From Asterias rubens (Eukaryota; Echinodermata; Asteroidea; Forcipulatida; Asteriidae): DNA of 64,000 nucleotides. The notes under the pieces were generated by a model, which was given only the letters and a program-made list of their open reading frames with translations, made no database searches and was not told the DNA's origin. The position numbers and the translations under genes were made by a program. The stretch is from assembly GCF_902459465.1 (NCBI RefSeq), contig NC_047068.1:17135195-17199194 (forward strand), given 5' to 3'. Shown here piece by piece: positions 48,522 to 60,475 of this stretch (its first letter is position 1; each line of letters opens with the position of its first letter).

Positions 48522-49140
48522 TATCACTCAATTTTTGGATAGAAAAGTCCATATCTCTGCAAGATACTGATATTTCCATAATTTCGTTTTTATGCTTGCC
48601 CACTTTCTGAAATAATGACTTTGCTTGCAAGAAAAATCATGATTTCATTTAAAACAACTCTTTTGTCATAGTCCCATTCTTTGGTAGGAGCAACTCGTAC
48701 ATTTAAACTAATTACATTAAAATAATTACACAAAGACGTATGATTCAGACAGGGTGGTTAGGATTTTCTCTTCAATTCTTAGCATCTACAATTTCTGCAA
48801 AAATTTATTTGAAATTTGTCTGAACAGTTCCAATCAGAGTGCTCTCTGACAGGTAAAACTGTTTCCAAAGAAGACAATCAGAGTGCCCTGATTATCCGCA
48901 AGGGAAGGTATAAATTATATTCATCAAAATAATTCGAAGAAAAATTTGTTTAAAATTTCTCTGAACAGTTTTAACAAGAGTGCTCTCTTGACTGGTAATA
49001 CTGTTTCCCAAGAAGACAATCAAAGTGCCCTGATTATCTGCAAGGGAAGATATTTCTTTGGTTTTATGAGAATTTTTTGTTAGTTTTTCATTTATGAATT
49101 AATTGATATCTGAATCATACATCTTTAGTGCAGATACGGG
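48169..49140. other. Intersatellite stretch with small tandem duplications
   Basis: A 36-base A run lies at 48482-48517. 'tccatatctctgcaagatat' recurs at 48370 and 48550. A ~150-bp unit around 'ctgaacagtt...aagaagacaatca(g/a)agtgccctgatta' occurs at 48790-48905 and 48935-49050. No gene seen. Confidence 0.5.
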
Positions 49141-49149
49141 ATGGATCTT

Positions 49150-49690
49150 GGGACAAAAGGGAAATACTTTAGTGATTCACCACCCAGGGAGAAGTGTGGA
49201 TAAATCTAAAGCAGAAGTCAAAGTGGTTATTTCACCATACAAAGGGTTGTATGTACATTTCACCACACAAGGGACTAAGTGTGAGTAGTTCACAACACAT
49301 GGAGAAGTGTCATTTACCACAACGTAAGAAATAGGTTGATCACCACACAAGGAAACATGTAAGCAATTCACCACTCAAGGGGAAGGGTCATTAATCACAG
49401 AGTTATGAATGGGTAGATCACCAGACAAGATTATTTGCACACCCCTGGGACATAGACTAATGTACAAAACTAACTAGTTAAATACCTACAATGTATTAAG
49501 TCATTAACTTGGACACCCAATTTACGCCCTTTGTAGATTTGAAAGGGGTAACTATTTCAGTATGGGTAGATCAGCACACAAATGAAGTACGAGTATAGAC
49601 CACCACACAAGGGCAGTATGCGTAAATATTTCTACCTCCATGGTAAATCACAACATAAGTGAAGAGGAGAGAATACACCACACTAGGGGA
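49150..49690. repeat. Degenerate satellite, ancestral-type monomers
   Basis: Irregular copies of TTCACCACACAAGGG..AAGT..GGGTA about 27-30 bases long, resembling half units of both the 56-bp and the 51-bp arrays. The segment 49598-49830 duplicates 47300-47540. Confidence 0.6.
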
Positions 49691-49694
49691 TGTA

Positions 49695-51640
49695 TGGGGA
49701 ATTCAAATCACAGGTGATAGTGTATAGAGAAAACGCAACACCAGTGAACTGAAAGTAAGGGTTATTCTCCAAACACGTGAAAGTGTAGAGAATAAGCAAC
49801 ACCAGGGGAAGTATGGGTAAATCAAAACACAGGTGAAAGTGTAGAGAATAAGCAACACCAGGGGAAGTATGGGTATATCAAAACACAGGTGAAAGTGTAG
49901 AGAATAAGCAATACCAGGGGATGTATGATGTATGGGTAATTCAAAACACAGGTGATAGTGTAGAGAAAACGCAACACCAGTGGAAGTATGGGTAATTCTC
50001 TGCACATGTAAAAGTGTAGAGAGTAAGCAACACCAGGGGAAGTATGGGTAATTAAAAACACAGTTGAAAGTGTAGAGAATAAGCAATACCAGGGGATGTA
50101 TGGGTAATTCAAAACACAGGTGATAGTGTAGAGAAAACGCAACACCAGTGAAAGTATGGGTAATTCTCTGCACATGTAAAAGTGTAGAGAGTAAGCAACA
50201 CCAGGGGAAGTATGGGTAATTCAAAACACAGTTGAAAGTGTAGAGAATAAGCAATACCAGGGAAAGTATGGGTAATTCAAAACACAGGTGATAGTGTAGA
50301 GAAAACGCAACACCAGTGAAAGTATGGGTAATTCTCTGCACATGTAAAAGTGTAGAGAATAATAAGCAACACCAGGGGAAATATGGGTAATTCAAAACAC
50401 AGTGTAGAGAATAGGCAACACCAGTGAAAGTATGGGTAATTCTCCGCACATGTAAAAGTGTAGAGAATAATGAGCAACACCAGGGGAAGTACGGGTAATT
50501 CAAAACACAGGTGAAAGTGTAGAGAATACACAACATGTACCAGGGGGAGTATGGGTCATTCTCCACACATGTGATAGTGCAGATACTAAGCAACACCAGG
50601 GGAAGTATGGGTATATCAAAACACAGGTGGAAGTGTAGAGAATAAGCAATACCAGGGGATGTATGATGTATGGGTAAATCAAAACACAGGTGAAAGTGTA
50701 GAGAATAAGCAACACCAGGGGAAGTATGGGTATATCAAAACACAGGTGAAAGTGTAGAGAATAAGCAATACCAGGGGATGTATGATGTATGGGTAATTCA
50801 AAACACAGGTGATAGTGTAGAGAAAACGCAACACCAGTGGAAGTATGGGTAATTCTCTGCACATGTAAAAGTGTAGAGAGTAAGCAACACCAGGGGAAGT
50901 ATGGGTAATTAAAAACACAGTTGAAAGTGTAGAGAATAAGCAATACCAGGGGATGTATGGGTAATTCAAAACACAGGTGATAGTGTAGAGAAAACGCAAC
51001 ACCAGTGAAAGTATGGGTAATTCTCTGCACATGTAAAAGTGTAGAGAGTAAGCAACACCAGGGGAAGTATGGGTAATTCAAAACACAGTTGAAAGTGTAG
51101 AGAATAAGCAATACCAGGGAAAGTATGGGTAATTCAAAACACAGGTGATAGTGTAGAGAAAACGCAACACCAGTGAAAGTATGGGTAATTCTCTGCACAT
51201 GTAAAAGTGTAGAGAATAATAAGCAACACCAGGGGAAATATGGGTAATTTAAAACACAGTGTAGAGAATAGGCAACACCAGTGAAAGTATGGGTAATTCT
51301 CCGCACATGTAAAAGTGTAGAGAATAATGAGCAACACCAGGGGAAGTACGGGTAATTCAAAACACAGGTGAAAGTGTAGAGAATACACAACATGTACCAG
51401 GGGGAGTATGGGTCATTCTCCACACATGTGATAGTGCAGATACTAAGCAACACCAGGGGAAGTATGGGTAATTAAACAAACAGGTGAAAGTGTAGAGAAT
51501 ACGCATCAGGGGACTTATATTATGGGTAATTCAAAACACAGGTGAAAGTGCAGAGAATACGCAACACAAGGGTAGAAAGGGTCATTCAAAACATGAAAGT
51601 GTAGAGAATAGAATATGCAACACAGGGGAAAGTATGGGTA
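49695..51640. repeat. 56-bp satellite array 2 with internal 857-bp-offset duplication
   Basis: Same unit as array 1 with its own variants (AGAGAATAAGCAATACC, TTCTCTGCACATGTAAAAG). About 780 bases from 49825 to 50605 recur almost identically at 50682-51462, an offset of 857. The - strand is free of stops for about 300 codons in each half, because the unit has no stop in any - strand frame; these are not considered proteins. Confidence 0.92.
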
Positions 51641-51654
51641 ATTAATTAAATACA

Positions 51655-52220
51655 CCTACTATTTTCACTCACTGTTTGGTCAAATTTTCTTTGACACCTA
51701 TTGAACCTATTTAGACACTAAAGTGTCATCTATTCCAGACATGCGACTCTGTATTTTGACTTTAAAAAATAAGAGAACAAAAAAGAAGGTATTTCCAGAA
51801 ACAGGCACAGCAAGATTTTGTACTGTATTTTTTTCATTACACTAATAAAGTTTCACCTATTTCAGACATGCAACTCTGAATTTTTGCAAAAGATATGGCG
51901 TTTCCAGAAACAGGCACAGCAAGATTTTGTACTGTGTTTTTTTAATTTTCAATGGCTGAGAAAACCAAAACCATAAAATCAGCTGACCAGCTGAAAAGTT
52001 GCATGGCTGCTAATTGCTGATGTATGAGATGGGCGAAAACCCCCCTAAAACCCATAAGGGGAAAAAAGGGGGGGAAAATTCCCATGCCGGCTCCACTATA
52101 TGGCAACCAAGTTTGTCAACTCCATGACATCAGCACACCTAAATTGAATGGCCTAAATGAATAGTGAGTGAAACATAACTACATACAACTAAGCCTTATA
52201 CATATCAATTTGGAATTTTC
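51655..52220. other. Spacer between satellites with a ~140-bp tandem duplication
   Basis: 'agacatgc(g/a)actctg...gtttccagaaacaggcacag' occurs at 51738-51830 and 51866-51945. No gene recognised. Confidence 0.5.
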
Positions 52221-52227
52221 AAATTCG

Positions 52228-52805
52228 AATGATTCACCATGGGTAATTATAGGAAGATCACCACACAAGGAAAGTATGAATGATTCACCGTGGGTAAATA
52301 TAGGAAGATCACCACACAAGGAAAGTATGAATGATTCACCATGGGTAAATATAGGTAGATCACCACACAAGGAAAGTATGAATGATTCACCATGGGTAAA
52401 TATAGGTAGATCACCACACAAGGAAAGTTTGAATGATTCACCATGGGTAAATATAGGCAGATCACCACACAAATGAATGATTCACCATGGGTAAATATAG
52501 GTAGATCACCACACAAGGAAAGTATGAATGATTCACCATGGGTAAATATAGGTAGATCACCACACAAGGAAAGTATGAATAATTCACCATTGGTAAATAT
52601 AGGTAGATCACCACACAAGGAAAGTATGAATGATTCACCATACAACAAAAATATAGATAGATCACCACACAAGAAAAGTATGAACGATTCAACATGGGTA
52701 AATATACGTAGATCACCACACAAGGAAAGTATGAATGATTCACCATGGGTAAATAAACATGTAGGTAGATCACCACACAAGGGAAGTATGAATGATTCAC
52801 CACAC
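52228..52805. repeat. 51-bp tandem array, open on both strands
   Basis: About eleven units of ATGAATGATTCACCATGGGT + AAATATAGGTAGATCACCAC + ACAAGGAAAGT. The period, 17 codons, keeps one frame: the + strand reads MNDSPWVNIGRSPHKES repeatedly and the - strand FTHGESFILSLCGDLPI. One unit lost 15-20 bases at 52470 and a few have substitutions. No start context, signal or flanking exon supports translation. Confidence 0.92.
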
Positions 52806-52915
52806 TCAGGATGTGCACATTTCAATCTTGCAGACAATGATGCTCTTTCAAGAAAAGCCTTCATTATCTTGGTGGTATTATATTAAACCTTCAGATCCAT
52901 CCCAGATACAAGTAG

Positions 52916-53028
52916 TTATAAATTCAAAGCTACAAAGACTAAATTACTGTTGACCAACACTGCATCTCCACTGGTAATGGACTGGAATGTGAGTGGAGAT
53001 CCGACACTCTCTGTCTCAATAAGTTGGT
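52916..53028 (-). CDS. Possible 3'-terminal coding exon of an unidentified - strand gene
   Basis: On the - strand the acceptor CATCCTCTACAG precedes a 37-codon frame reading QLIETESVGSPLTFQSITSG then DAVLVNSNLVFVALNL and TAA (52916-52918). The strong polypyrimidine acceptor and unbiased composition beside satellites suggest a real last exon. No upstream partner exon is identified, and I do not recognise the protein. Confidence 0.35.
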
Positions 53029-53599
53029 CTGTAGAGGATGAAAGAAAGGAAAGAGAAATAATATTAAAACAGTTCAGAAAACCTTTAAAGACACTGGACA
53101 CTTTTGGTAATGGTTAAAGACCAGTTCTCTCACTTGGTGTATCTCAACATATGCATGAAATAACAAACCTGTGAAAATTTGAGCTCAATCGGTCATCAAA
53201 GTTGCAAAATAATAGTGAAAGAAAAAACAACCTTGTCACACGAAATTGTGTGCTTTCTGATGCTTGATTTTGAGATCTCAAATTTTAAATCTGAGGTCTC
53301 GAAATCAAATTCATGCAAAATTACTTCTTTCTCGAAACTACTCCACTTCAGAGGGAGCCGTTTCTCACAATGTTTCAACAGGTAATGAGCTGCTTATTTT
53401 CCGGGATGTGATAGAATGTTGAAAAAAACAAAAAAAACTTTGCGGACAAAGCATGAAAGCTGCAAGCGCCAAGCCCACATACCCGGTACATTTATTTATC
53501 TTTGGTTTGAAAGACCCGCAATCTGAGGTGTGCAAATAGTTTTATCTTCGGACTACCATATATGTATTAATACTCTTAGTAACTTACACTGAACATACT

Positions 53600-54475
53600 T
53601 GTATGCAATAGTAATAAGGTAAGTGATTACCAACCCCCACCATTCTTGCCCCCCGCCCCCACCCACCAATTAAAGTCTTGACATGGCCAATGTACTGCAA
53701 AAGTTGTAACTACCAAGGAAAAGTGATATTGATAACAAATAATTAATGATGAAAACTTATATGATTTAACTACTCAGTATTCAAGATTCTCCCTTACATT
53801 GATAAAGTTGAGAGCAGTTCATTTACCGGACACACTATTTGGAGCTTCAACTACAGGTCTCAGCATCTACTCATCAATTGATGGCTGGATATCTTCAGAG
53901 ATGACAACCCTCACACTATCATGCAAACAAAGAACAACATAATAAATGGTTAGCTTTAAAATATTAACAAGTCATGAAAAACGAGAGAAGCTTAGAATCT
54001 ACCCTTTTCCCTTTTTATTTAATTATTTGTCACAATTGCTGTTTAATCAATATCAGGTTTTGTTTTCCCCTCATTGCAACGTTCGTACACTCAGTTAGGA
54101 CTTTGCCTCACAGGTGATGGGATTTAGACAAGCCCCGCCCCCCCCCCCCAAAAAAAAACCCAACTAAATTTCTAAGCCACTAACTTGCCCCCCCCCCTCC
54201 AAGCCTTTACAGTCTGACAAAGCCATTCACAGGAAAATGATAATAGATAACAAACCCTTTTATAAACTGACATTAAATGTTCTAAAGTTCAGGAGTTTCT
54301 CTTACCTACCATATAGAAGAGAGCAGTTCATTTTAATACCAGACACACAATGTTTGAAGCTCATCAACTGCAGGTCTCAGCATCTACGCAAACAAATAAC
54401 AATAGTTAGCTTGTAAAATGTTATCGAGTAATGAAACACAAATGTAGTTTGGGATAACCCTTTTCCCTTTCTTTT
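53600..54475. repeat. Diverged ~500-bp tandem duplication
   Basis: 53650-53995 and 54130-54475 share, in order, a C-rich start, 'agagagcagttcat', 'ccggacacac', 'aggtctcagcatctac', 'gcaaacaaa' and 'acccttttccctttt'. Non-coding as far as can be seen. Confidence 0.6.
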
Positions 54476-55676
54476 TAAGAAACTAGACACTATTGGTAAT
54501 TGTCAAAGACCAGTGTTCTCACTTGGTGTATCTAAACATATGAATAAAATAAAAACTGTGAAAATTTGAGCTCAATTGGTAGTGGAAGTTGAAGAGTGGA
54601 ATATAATATTGAAAGAAAAAACACCCTTGTCACTCGAAGTTGTTTGCTTTCAGACGCTTGATTTCGAGACCTCAAAATCTAATTCTGAGGTCTCGAAATC
54701 AAATTCTTGGAAAATTACTTCTTTCTCGAAAACCAGAGGGGGTCTTTTCTCACAATGTTTTATACTTTCAACAGCTCCTCATAACTCGTTACCAAGTAAG
54801 GTTTGATGCTTATAATTATTTTGAGTAATTATCATTAGTGTCCACTGCCTTTAACTATTGGTCAAATTGTTGAACCAATATTGGGTGTTGTTTTTCCTTC
54901 AGAATAACTTGTATGTTTTCCTTCTTTTCCCCAACAGGGCTTGGTAAACAAGGAAAGGTGATGGGATTCTGCATGGTATTTGGCACACAGTCAGAGCATG
55001 TTTTGTGAAAGATTCTGGCTACAGGGCCATTGCAGATCAGTCATTTGATAAAAAAAATGTGAACTATAACAGTGGCAATATAACCAGATATTGTCAATGA
55101 GCACTCTTAGAAGTACTGATCCACTCTCATCTGTGCACTTTGTCTCATTTGGGGGCTTGAGGTGAAACTCAGCCAAGACCTTTAATTGGTAACAAGTACT
55201 TAATTCTGCATTCATCATTTTGCAACTTTGCAAAATGATGTTACATGTACGTATGCATTTTCAACTTTTGCAGCACCGCTGCTCCCACTTTAAATTATAT
55301 TCTCACTATTGGATACAGTGGACACTATTGGTTAGTACTCAAAATATTTGTTAGCATAAAACCTTACTTGGTAAGTGTATTGGGGAGAGGTTGTGAGAAA
55401 CGGCTCCTTCTGAAGGGGAGTAGTTTTTGAGAAAGAAGTAATTTTCCACGAATCTGATTTTGAGACCTCAGATTTAGAATTTGAGGTCTCGAAATCAACC
55501 ATCTGAACGCACACAACTTCGTGTGACAAGGGTGTTTTTCGTTCATTTTTATCTTGCAACTTTGATGACCAATTGAGCTCAAACATTCACAGGTCTGGTA
55601 TTTTATGCATATTTTGGGATAAAGCTAGTAAGAAGACTGGTCTTTGACAATTACCAATAGTGTCCAGTGTCTTTAA
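54475..55676. mobile_element. Two family-1 MITEs flanking unique sequence
   Basis: One copy at 54475-54854 (TTAA at both ends) and one at 55312-55676 (degenerate left end). The 450 bp between them hold no recognised gene. Confidence 0.7.
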
Positions 55677-56147
55677 ATAAAACTGTACAATATCTATCTT
55701 GAGACATCTCAACCAAAAATGGTTTCTCGTAATCAATTTACCTGTTGATGGAGAACACACCCTTGACTCTTGATCCAAGGCAGCATACATTGCTTTGGGG
55801 GAGTAGACTTCATCTGTCCAATGGCATATTTCTGTAGCTACAGCCTAAATGCAAACAAAATATAAACAATGTTGTGTGAGAAGGGTGTATTGTTTTCATT
55901 CAATTGCAGCAATAATTTGAAAAAACATAAGGGGGAGCCATGTGCAGTTATTGCTCTATATTTTGTTGTTACTAACAATATTCATAAAAAAGAGGATCCT
56001 GTTGTTCAATTTTCTCTTTGTTTGTGTCAACGGACACATTCAGCTGGATCATTTATCAATTATCACCAAATTTTTAATTTGTTTGGCGTCCCACTTTATA
56101 TTTTTTTTTGTTATGATGAAAATGCATTAGACCAAAATTGGATAACT

Positions 56148-56275
56148 TTAGGTATGGCGCTACCACTTTTTAACTCATTTTCACAAAAAGGGATTTCTTT
56201 TTGAGGTAAATTAGATACTATTATTTCATATCGAATGAAAAAGTGGTGGCGCCATACAGAAACTTTCCCTAAAAT
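56148..56275. mobile_element. Palindromic MITE, GTATGGCGCCACCACTTTTT family
   Basis: Ends GGTATGGCGCTACCACTTTTT and AAAAAGTGGTGGCGCCATAC are inverted. A fuller copy is at 60343-60475 and a half copy at 58590-58660. Confidence 0.75.
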
Positions 56276-56779
56276 TGTTCATGATAAATTTCCCCAAAAC
56301 AATCACTGTCCTAGAGACACTTAAAGTCACCTGGAAGTGGTATTTGGTCAATGACTCTTTAGCCAGCAGTTGTCTTCATTTTATTAAAAATTTTGTTTAT
56401 GAAATTTTAAAAATTACCATGGTAATTTGCAAAAAATAGAGTAATTTTGTTAATTCTCTGTTTATTATGACGCAAATTGTAACCCCTTTTTTCATTTTGG
56501 AAGGTTAAAATAAACATTGCCAAATAATGTCTTCAAATTCCGCACGAAAAACTTTGTATTATTTTAATTTTATTTTTTATAATTTGTTTGTCTATCTTAT
56601 TAAACAAACAGTTATAAAAGTCAAGTTTAAAACATGTATGTAACCTCGAACAATGGAATGAAGATGAAAAAGGCCATCAGAACGTAATTTATGTGAACCC
56701 TCTCTGATTCTGAATGATTAAACCCAATAATAAATCCCGGGCGAATGTCGCCGCCAGTTGTTCTTATTCGGTCTATTTT

Positions 56780-57110
56780 TTTTGTGTATCAGCGAATTGC
56801 GCAATCTTTCAAAGACTGGTGTCCACACTCACGCAGCAACACTTGCTGATAAGCCATTTTTAAGTCAGGGGACATGACCATTGAAATGGCGCAGACACGG
56901 TGTGTCGGATAGTCTTGGTGGGATCCGGAAATCAGAGAAACAGTGCGCCCGCTACGTTCATTCATCACAAGCATGTACAGTTTTGCCGTGCGTGCATAGA
57001 TCGGAACGCTGGCTGTGTGTGACCGCGCAACACCAATGGTCTTAGAACCAAGACTATGTGTCTGAGTGCGCAGAGTGCCGCGCTGTGTTCAACCATCGAC
57101 CCGATTTTGA
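56780..57110 (-). other. Higher-GC block with a short - strand frame
   Basis: A 61-codon - strand frame at 56789-56974 extends upstream without a stop. Nothing in it matches a family I know. CpG-containing sequence here could be a promoter or a decayed transposon. Confidence 0.25.
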
Positions 57111-57704
57111 TGGGGTTTTTTGAAGAACCTTCTCTATAAATTTGCTTTGCGCTTGTTTGCGATAGTTAATAAAACAATAACAAGTGCATAGACACCCAGT
57201 TCAGAGTATAATCTTTTGAATAGAGTTCCGTCAAAGAACTGTAATGACCTATAAATATGACATTTTGAAGCATTTTCAGGAGAAAAATCGACATACTATG
57301 TCCGTATTTCATGTGTTCGAAAAACTGGGCAAAAATTCCATTTTTATTTATGTGAATTGTTTCAAAATAGTACCATTGGAAAGCTGACACAAATCTACAT
57401 CATGTACTTTGGTTTCTCACATTATCTCGAAAGAAAGAGCACCTCCAGTATTCTTGAAAATATACTTCTTCTGGCAGTCGACAATCAGAAATTTAGACGC
57501 GTCAATATCTGGTCCCCAAAAGTAAACTTAATTTTTCACAATTTTACTGCAGCTTTTTCCAAGATATTTTGTTTTCTATGGATTTATTTATCTTTATTCT
57601 TCTTGAAAACTTAATCCTTGTTTGATTTGGACAAGGTTAACGTTATCAATTGGCGAGTTATTCACAGCTACTTTTCACACACAAACAGATACTGCCATTT
57701 TGAT

Positions 57705-58570
57705 AGTTGCGATAACGTAACCCTCCTGCCGACGGCGTAGCCGGAGGGTTACGAGTCACTCCCATTCGATGCAGGGCGAAATATTTTAGTCAACTGATTT
57801 GCTCATTTTTTACCACTTTAAAAAATAATGACACAAATTTTATGAACACGAACTTAATCCTCAAAGTCTAATGAATAACATTCAAAAACACAATTGCGAA
57901 TATATTTTGAAAAAAAAAGGACAAAAACTTACCAGATTCCGGGAGCGAAACAGTCACAAATTTCCCAGGTTCTATTTTTGAACCTGTCGCTGGTTACCAT
58001 GCGCTGACCCCAAGCGTTGAGCCAAACCGCAGGTACCAGCCAATTGAATTGACTACATGTGGACCGAGCCGCAGCCGAGTTTGACTAAACCATTCTGTAA
58101 AAGGGGTGTTACAAGGGGTGCTGCAGTGCGGCAGTGCTTTAAGTGAGTGAACAGCAGGCATAGTAATCGGACAGCGCACACGCACTGTCGCGCTGCCTTA
58201 TAACACCCCTTTTACAGAATGGTTTAGTCCAACTGCAATGAACATCGGGAAGTCACAAAATGGCGAAGCGACAGGTTCAAAATAGAACCTGGGAAATTTG
58301 TGACTGTTTCGCTCCGGGATCTGGTAAGTTTTTGTACTTTATTTCAAAATACTTTCTCAATGGTGTTTTGAATGTTATTCATTAGATATTGAGGATTAGG
58401 GTCGTGTTCATAGAAATTATGTCATGATTTTCGAAAGGGGTAAAAATTGAGCAAATCTGTTGACTAGCTGTCGAAATTGTACGTGTTTGACCATTTCGCC
58501 CTGCATCGAATGGGAGTGACTCGTAACCCTCCGGCTCCGCCGTCGGCAGGAGGGTTACGTTATCGCAACT
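57705..58570. repeat. Large nested palindrome upstream of DPH7
   Basis: Outer arms of about 300 bases (57705-58000 and 58265-58570) carry, in mirror order, GATAACGTAACCCTCCTGCC, CATTCGATGCAGGGCGAAAT and GTTTCGCTCC(C/G)GGA(A)TCTGGTAAG. An inner pair, ACCATTCTGTAAAAGGGGTG at 58088 and its complement at 58208-58227, lies in the ~260-bp centre. Each arm ends in a consensus splice donor pointing outwards. Confidence 0.85.
58260..58323 (+). CDS. Possible first coding exon of DPH7
   Basis: ATG at 58260 opens a 21-codon frame (MAKRQVQNRTWEICDCFAPG) ending in phase 1 at a GTAAGT donor (58324). The acceptor at 61080-61081 would join it in frame with the DPH7 ATG at 61084. The phase match could be chance (1 in 3), and the exon might be 5' untranslated. 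The mirrored arm carries nearly the same sequence. Confidence 0.3.
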
Positions 58571-58839
58571 ACCATTTTGACAGACTCGCTATCGATGAGA
58601 TATCCCTTTCTGTAAAAAATAGTGAAAAAGTGGTGGCGCCATACGGAAAGTTATCCGGCATTTTATTATATATGGACTGAGTGTTTACATCGACTCGAGC
58701 ACAGAGACTAAGAGAGGTAAAAGATTTTCCACAATTTTAGGGACACCTTGAAAACAGGACATCCTAAATAAGAAGGGTCAGATCATCATCAGTCTTTTTA
58801 GGAAATGTTTTGGCTTTTCATGCCCGATTGAGATTTAGA

Positions 58840-59245
58840 TTCAGATTTAGATTTTAGATTTTATTGTCCACGTTAAAAAACATAGAAATGACATCCACTG
58901 GCCAAACACAAAGTACACACAGTCAATATCAACTTACATTACAATAAAAAAGAGAAGTAAATACAAAGCAACAAAAGACCCGCACACTAAAAAAAGGGCA
59001 CCAGCCAAAACAACGCCAACCGGTCACATGGGATAGACAACAATAGTTAAGTTAGTATCAATCATGGAGGTCAGGAGGTCGTGCGTACATAGACCTTTTC
59101 GCAAATACCGGGGCGCGCGCGTAAAGCTTGGAATTAGGTGCATTGTGGTCTAGCTGGTATCCAAATTTGATCCATATATATCCCACAATGCACCTCATTC
59201 AACAGTCTGCGCTTGCGCATTGGTATTTGCGATAAGGTCTATGAA
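58840..59245. mobile_element. Repeat cluster with a palindromic MITE at 59088-59243
   Basis: CATAGACCTTTTCGCAAATA at 59088 is mirrored by TATTTGCGATAAGGTCTATG at 59224-59243; 'aggtgcattgtgg' / 'cccacaatgcacct' is nested within. The preceding 'ttagattttagattttattgtccac' is an A/T-rich tail-like stretch. Confidence 0.65.
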
Positions 59246-60342
59246 AGCTTGTGATGTGCCGAATACGACGAGCCCCCACATTTCAAGTGAAAATCTTTTT
59301 AAAAACCATCATTATCACAATCACTGGGTTCCCAATCAAATATGTAACTCACCATCACGCATTTGAGGCAGTTGAGTCATTATAAATGCTGTATAAACTT
59401 CAGTTCCTTACTCTATGGTTTGTTGGACACTAGGCACTAGCCTCAAACGTGTTGACCGTCCATTTTGTCACGTGGTCGTCATCATCCAATTCCAAGCTTT
59501 TTTTTTAAGAAACTACAAATTTGTTGCAGACAGTCATTTTCATTGGTCACTTCATGGAGCAATATGTCACTTTGAGTCATCCAGTTTCGGTTTTGTTTTT
59601 TATCAGAAGACAACACCCCAACAAAAATAACTAATTTGTTTAATTATGTTCATAAAAATATGACAAAACATGGTCTGAAAATTGCTTTAGAAACACTGAC
59701 ATGTGTAGCACGTGATCATGTAACTCCCGGGCTGCGATACTAATTTGCATAATAACACAAAGTCCCACTTATTGGGCAAAATTATCATACATTTTTCTCG
59801 GTTTTTAATCCCAAAAACTACATACCTTTTAGACAGAATTGGTCTCTTATCACTTTTTCAAAACCACTGATTATGTATCATATCGCACAGTGAAAAGCGA
59901 AAGTCAACTTATTTAGAACTTTAAATTTTAGTTGAAACTATTTATTTAATAGGGGTGATCTATAAAAACAATGCAAGGAGCACATTATGGTTTAATTATT
60001 AGTCAGTGTTTATACGAAGTAAAATTGCAATAGAATAGAACACTATCTCTGTAAGAGAATGAAAAAAACTAACGAATTTAATCAGAGGTAGAAAACAAAG
60101 GTACAGAGAAGTTAAAATTAACCACTCACCTACCTTCTAATAAATCAATCTTACAAGCTGTATTAATTCATCAACTCTTGAGGGCGGTATTACAATCGAC
60201 CGTAAACGCATGTGCTGCATGTTATAAATATCAACAAACATTGTAGTACAGTAGTAAGGTAAGAAATCAACCATGAATCCATGATCAAGTAAATTATTGA
60301 TCAAGAATAACTGGTTAGCTCCAATTGTAGATGAACCTTGGA

Positions 60343-60475
60343 AAAGTTTCCGTATGGCGCCACCACTTTTTCATTCGAAATAAAATAATATAGTATCTAA
60401 TTTACCTGATTGATATATCCCTTTTTGTAAAAATTAGTGAAAAAGGGGTGGCGCCATACGGAAAGTTATCCTGAA
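60343..60475. mobile_element. Palindromic MITE, full copy
   Basis: AAGTTTCCGTATGGCGCCAC and GGTGGCGCCATACGGAAAGT are inverted ends about 130 bp apart; related to 56148-56275. Confidence 0.8.

Noticed and set aside
49703-51453. Two - strand frames of about 300 codons as protein genes
   Set aside because: They are translations of the 56-bp satellite; the frame shifts through the unit every copy and no start context, exon or domain exists.
43940-52886. CRISPR-like regular arrays
   Set aside because: Units are contiguous tandem repeats with no unique spacers and the sequence is animal nuclear DNA.
56789-56974. 61-codon - strand frame as a confident gene
   Set aside because: Open for longer than its first ATG, but no domain, no splice partner and no family recognised; kept only as a low-confidence block.
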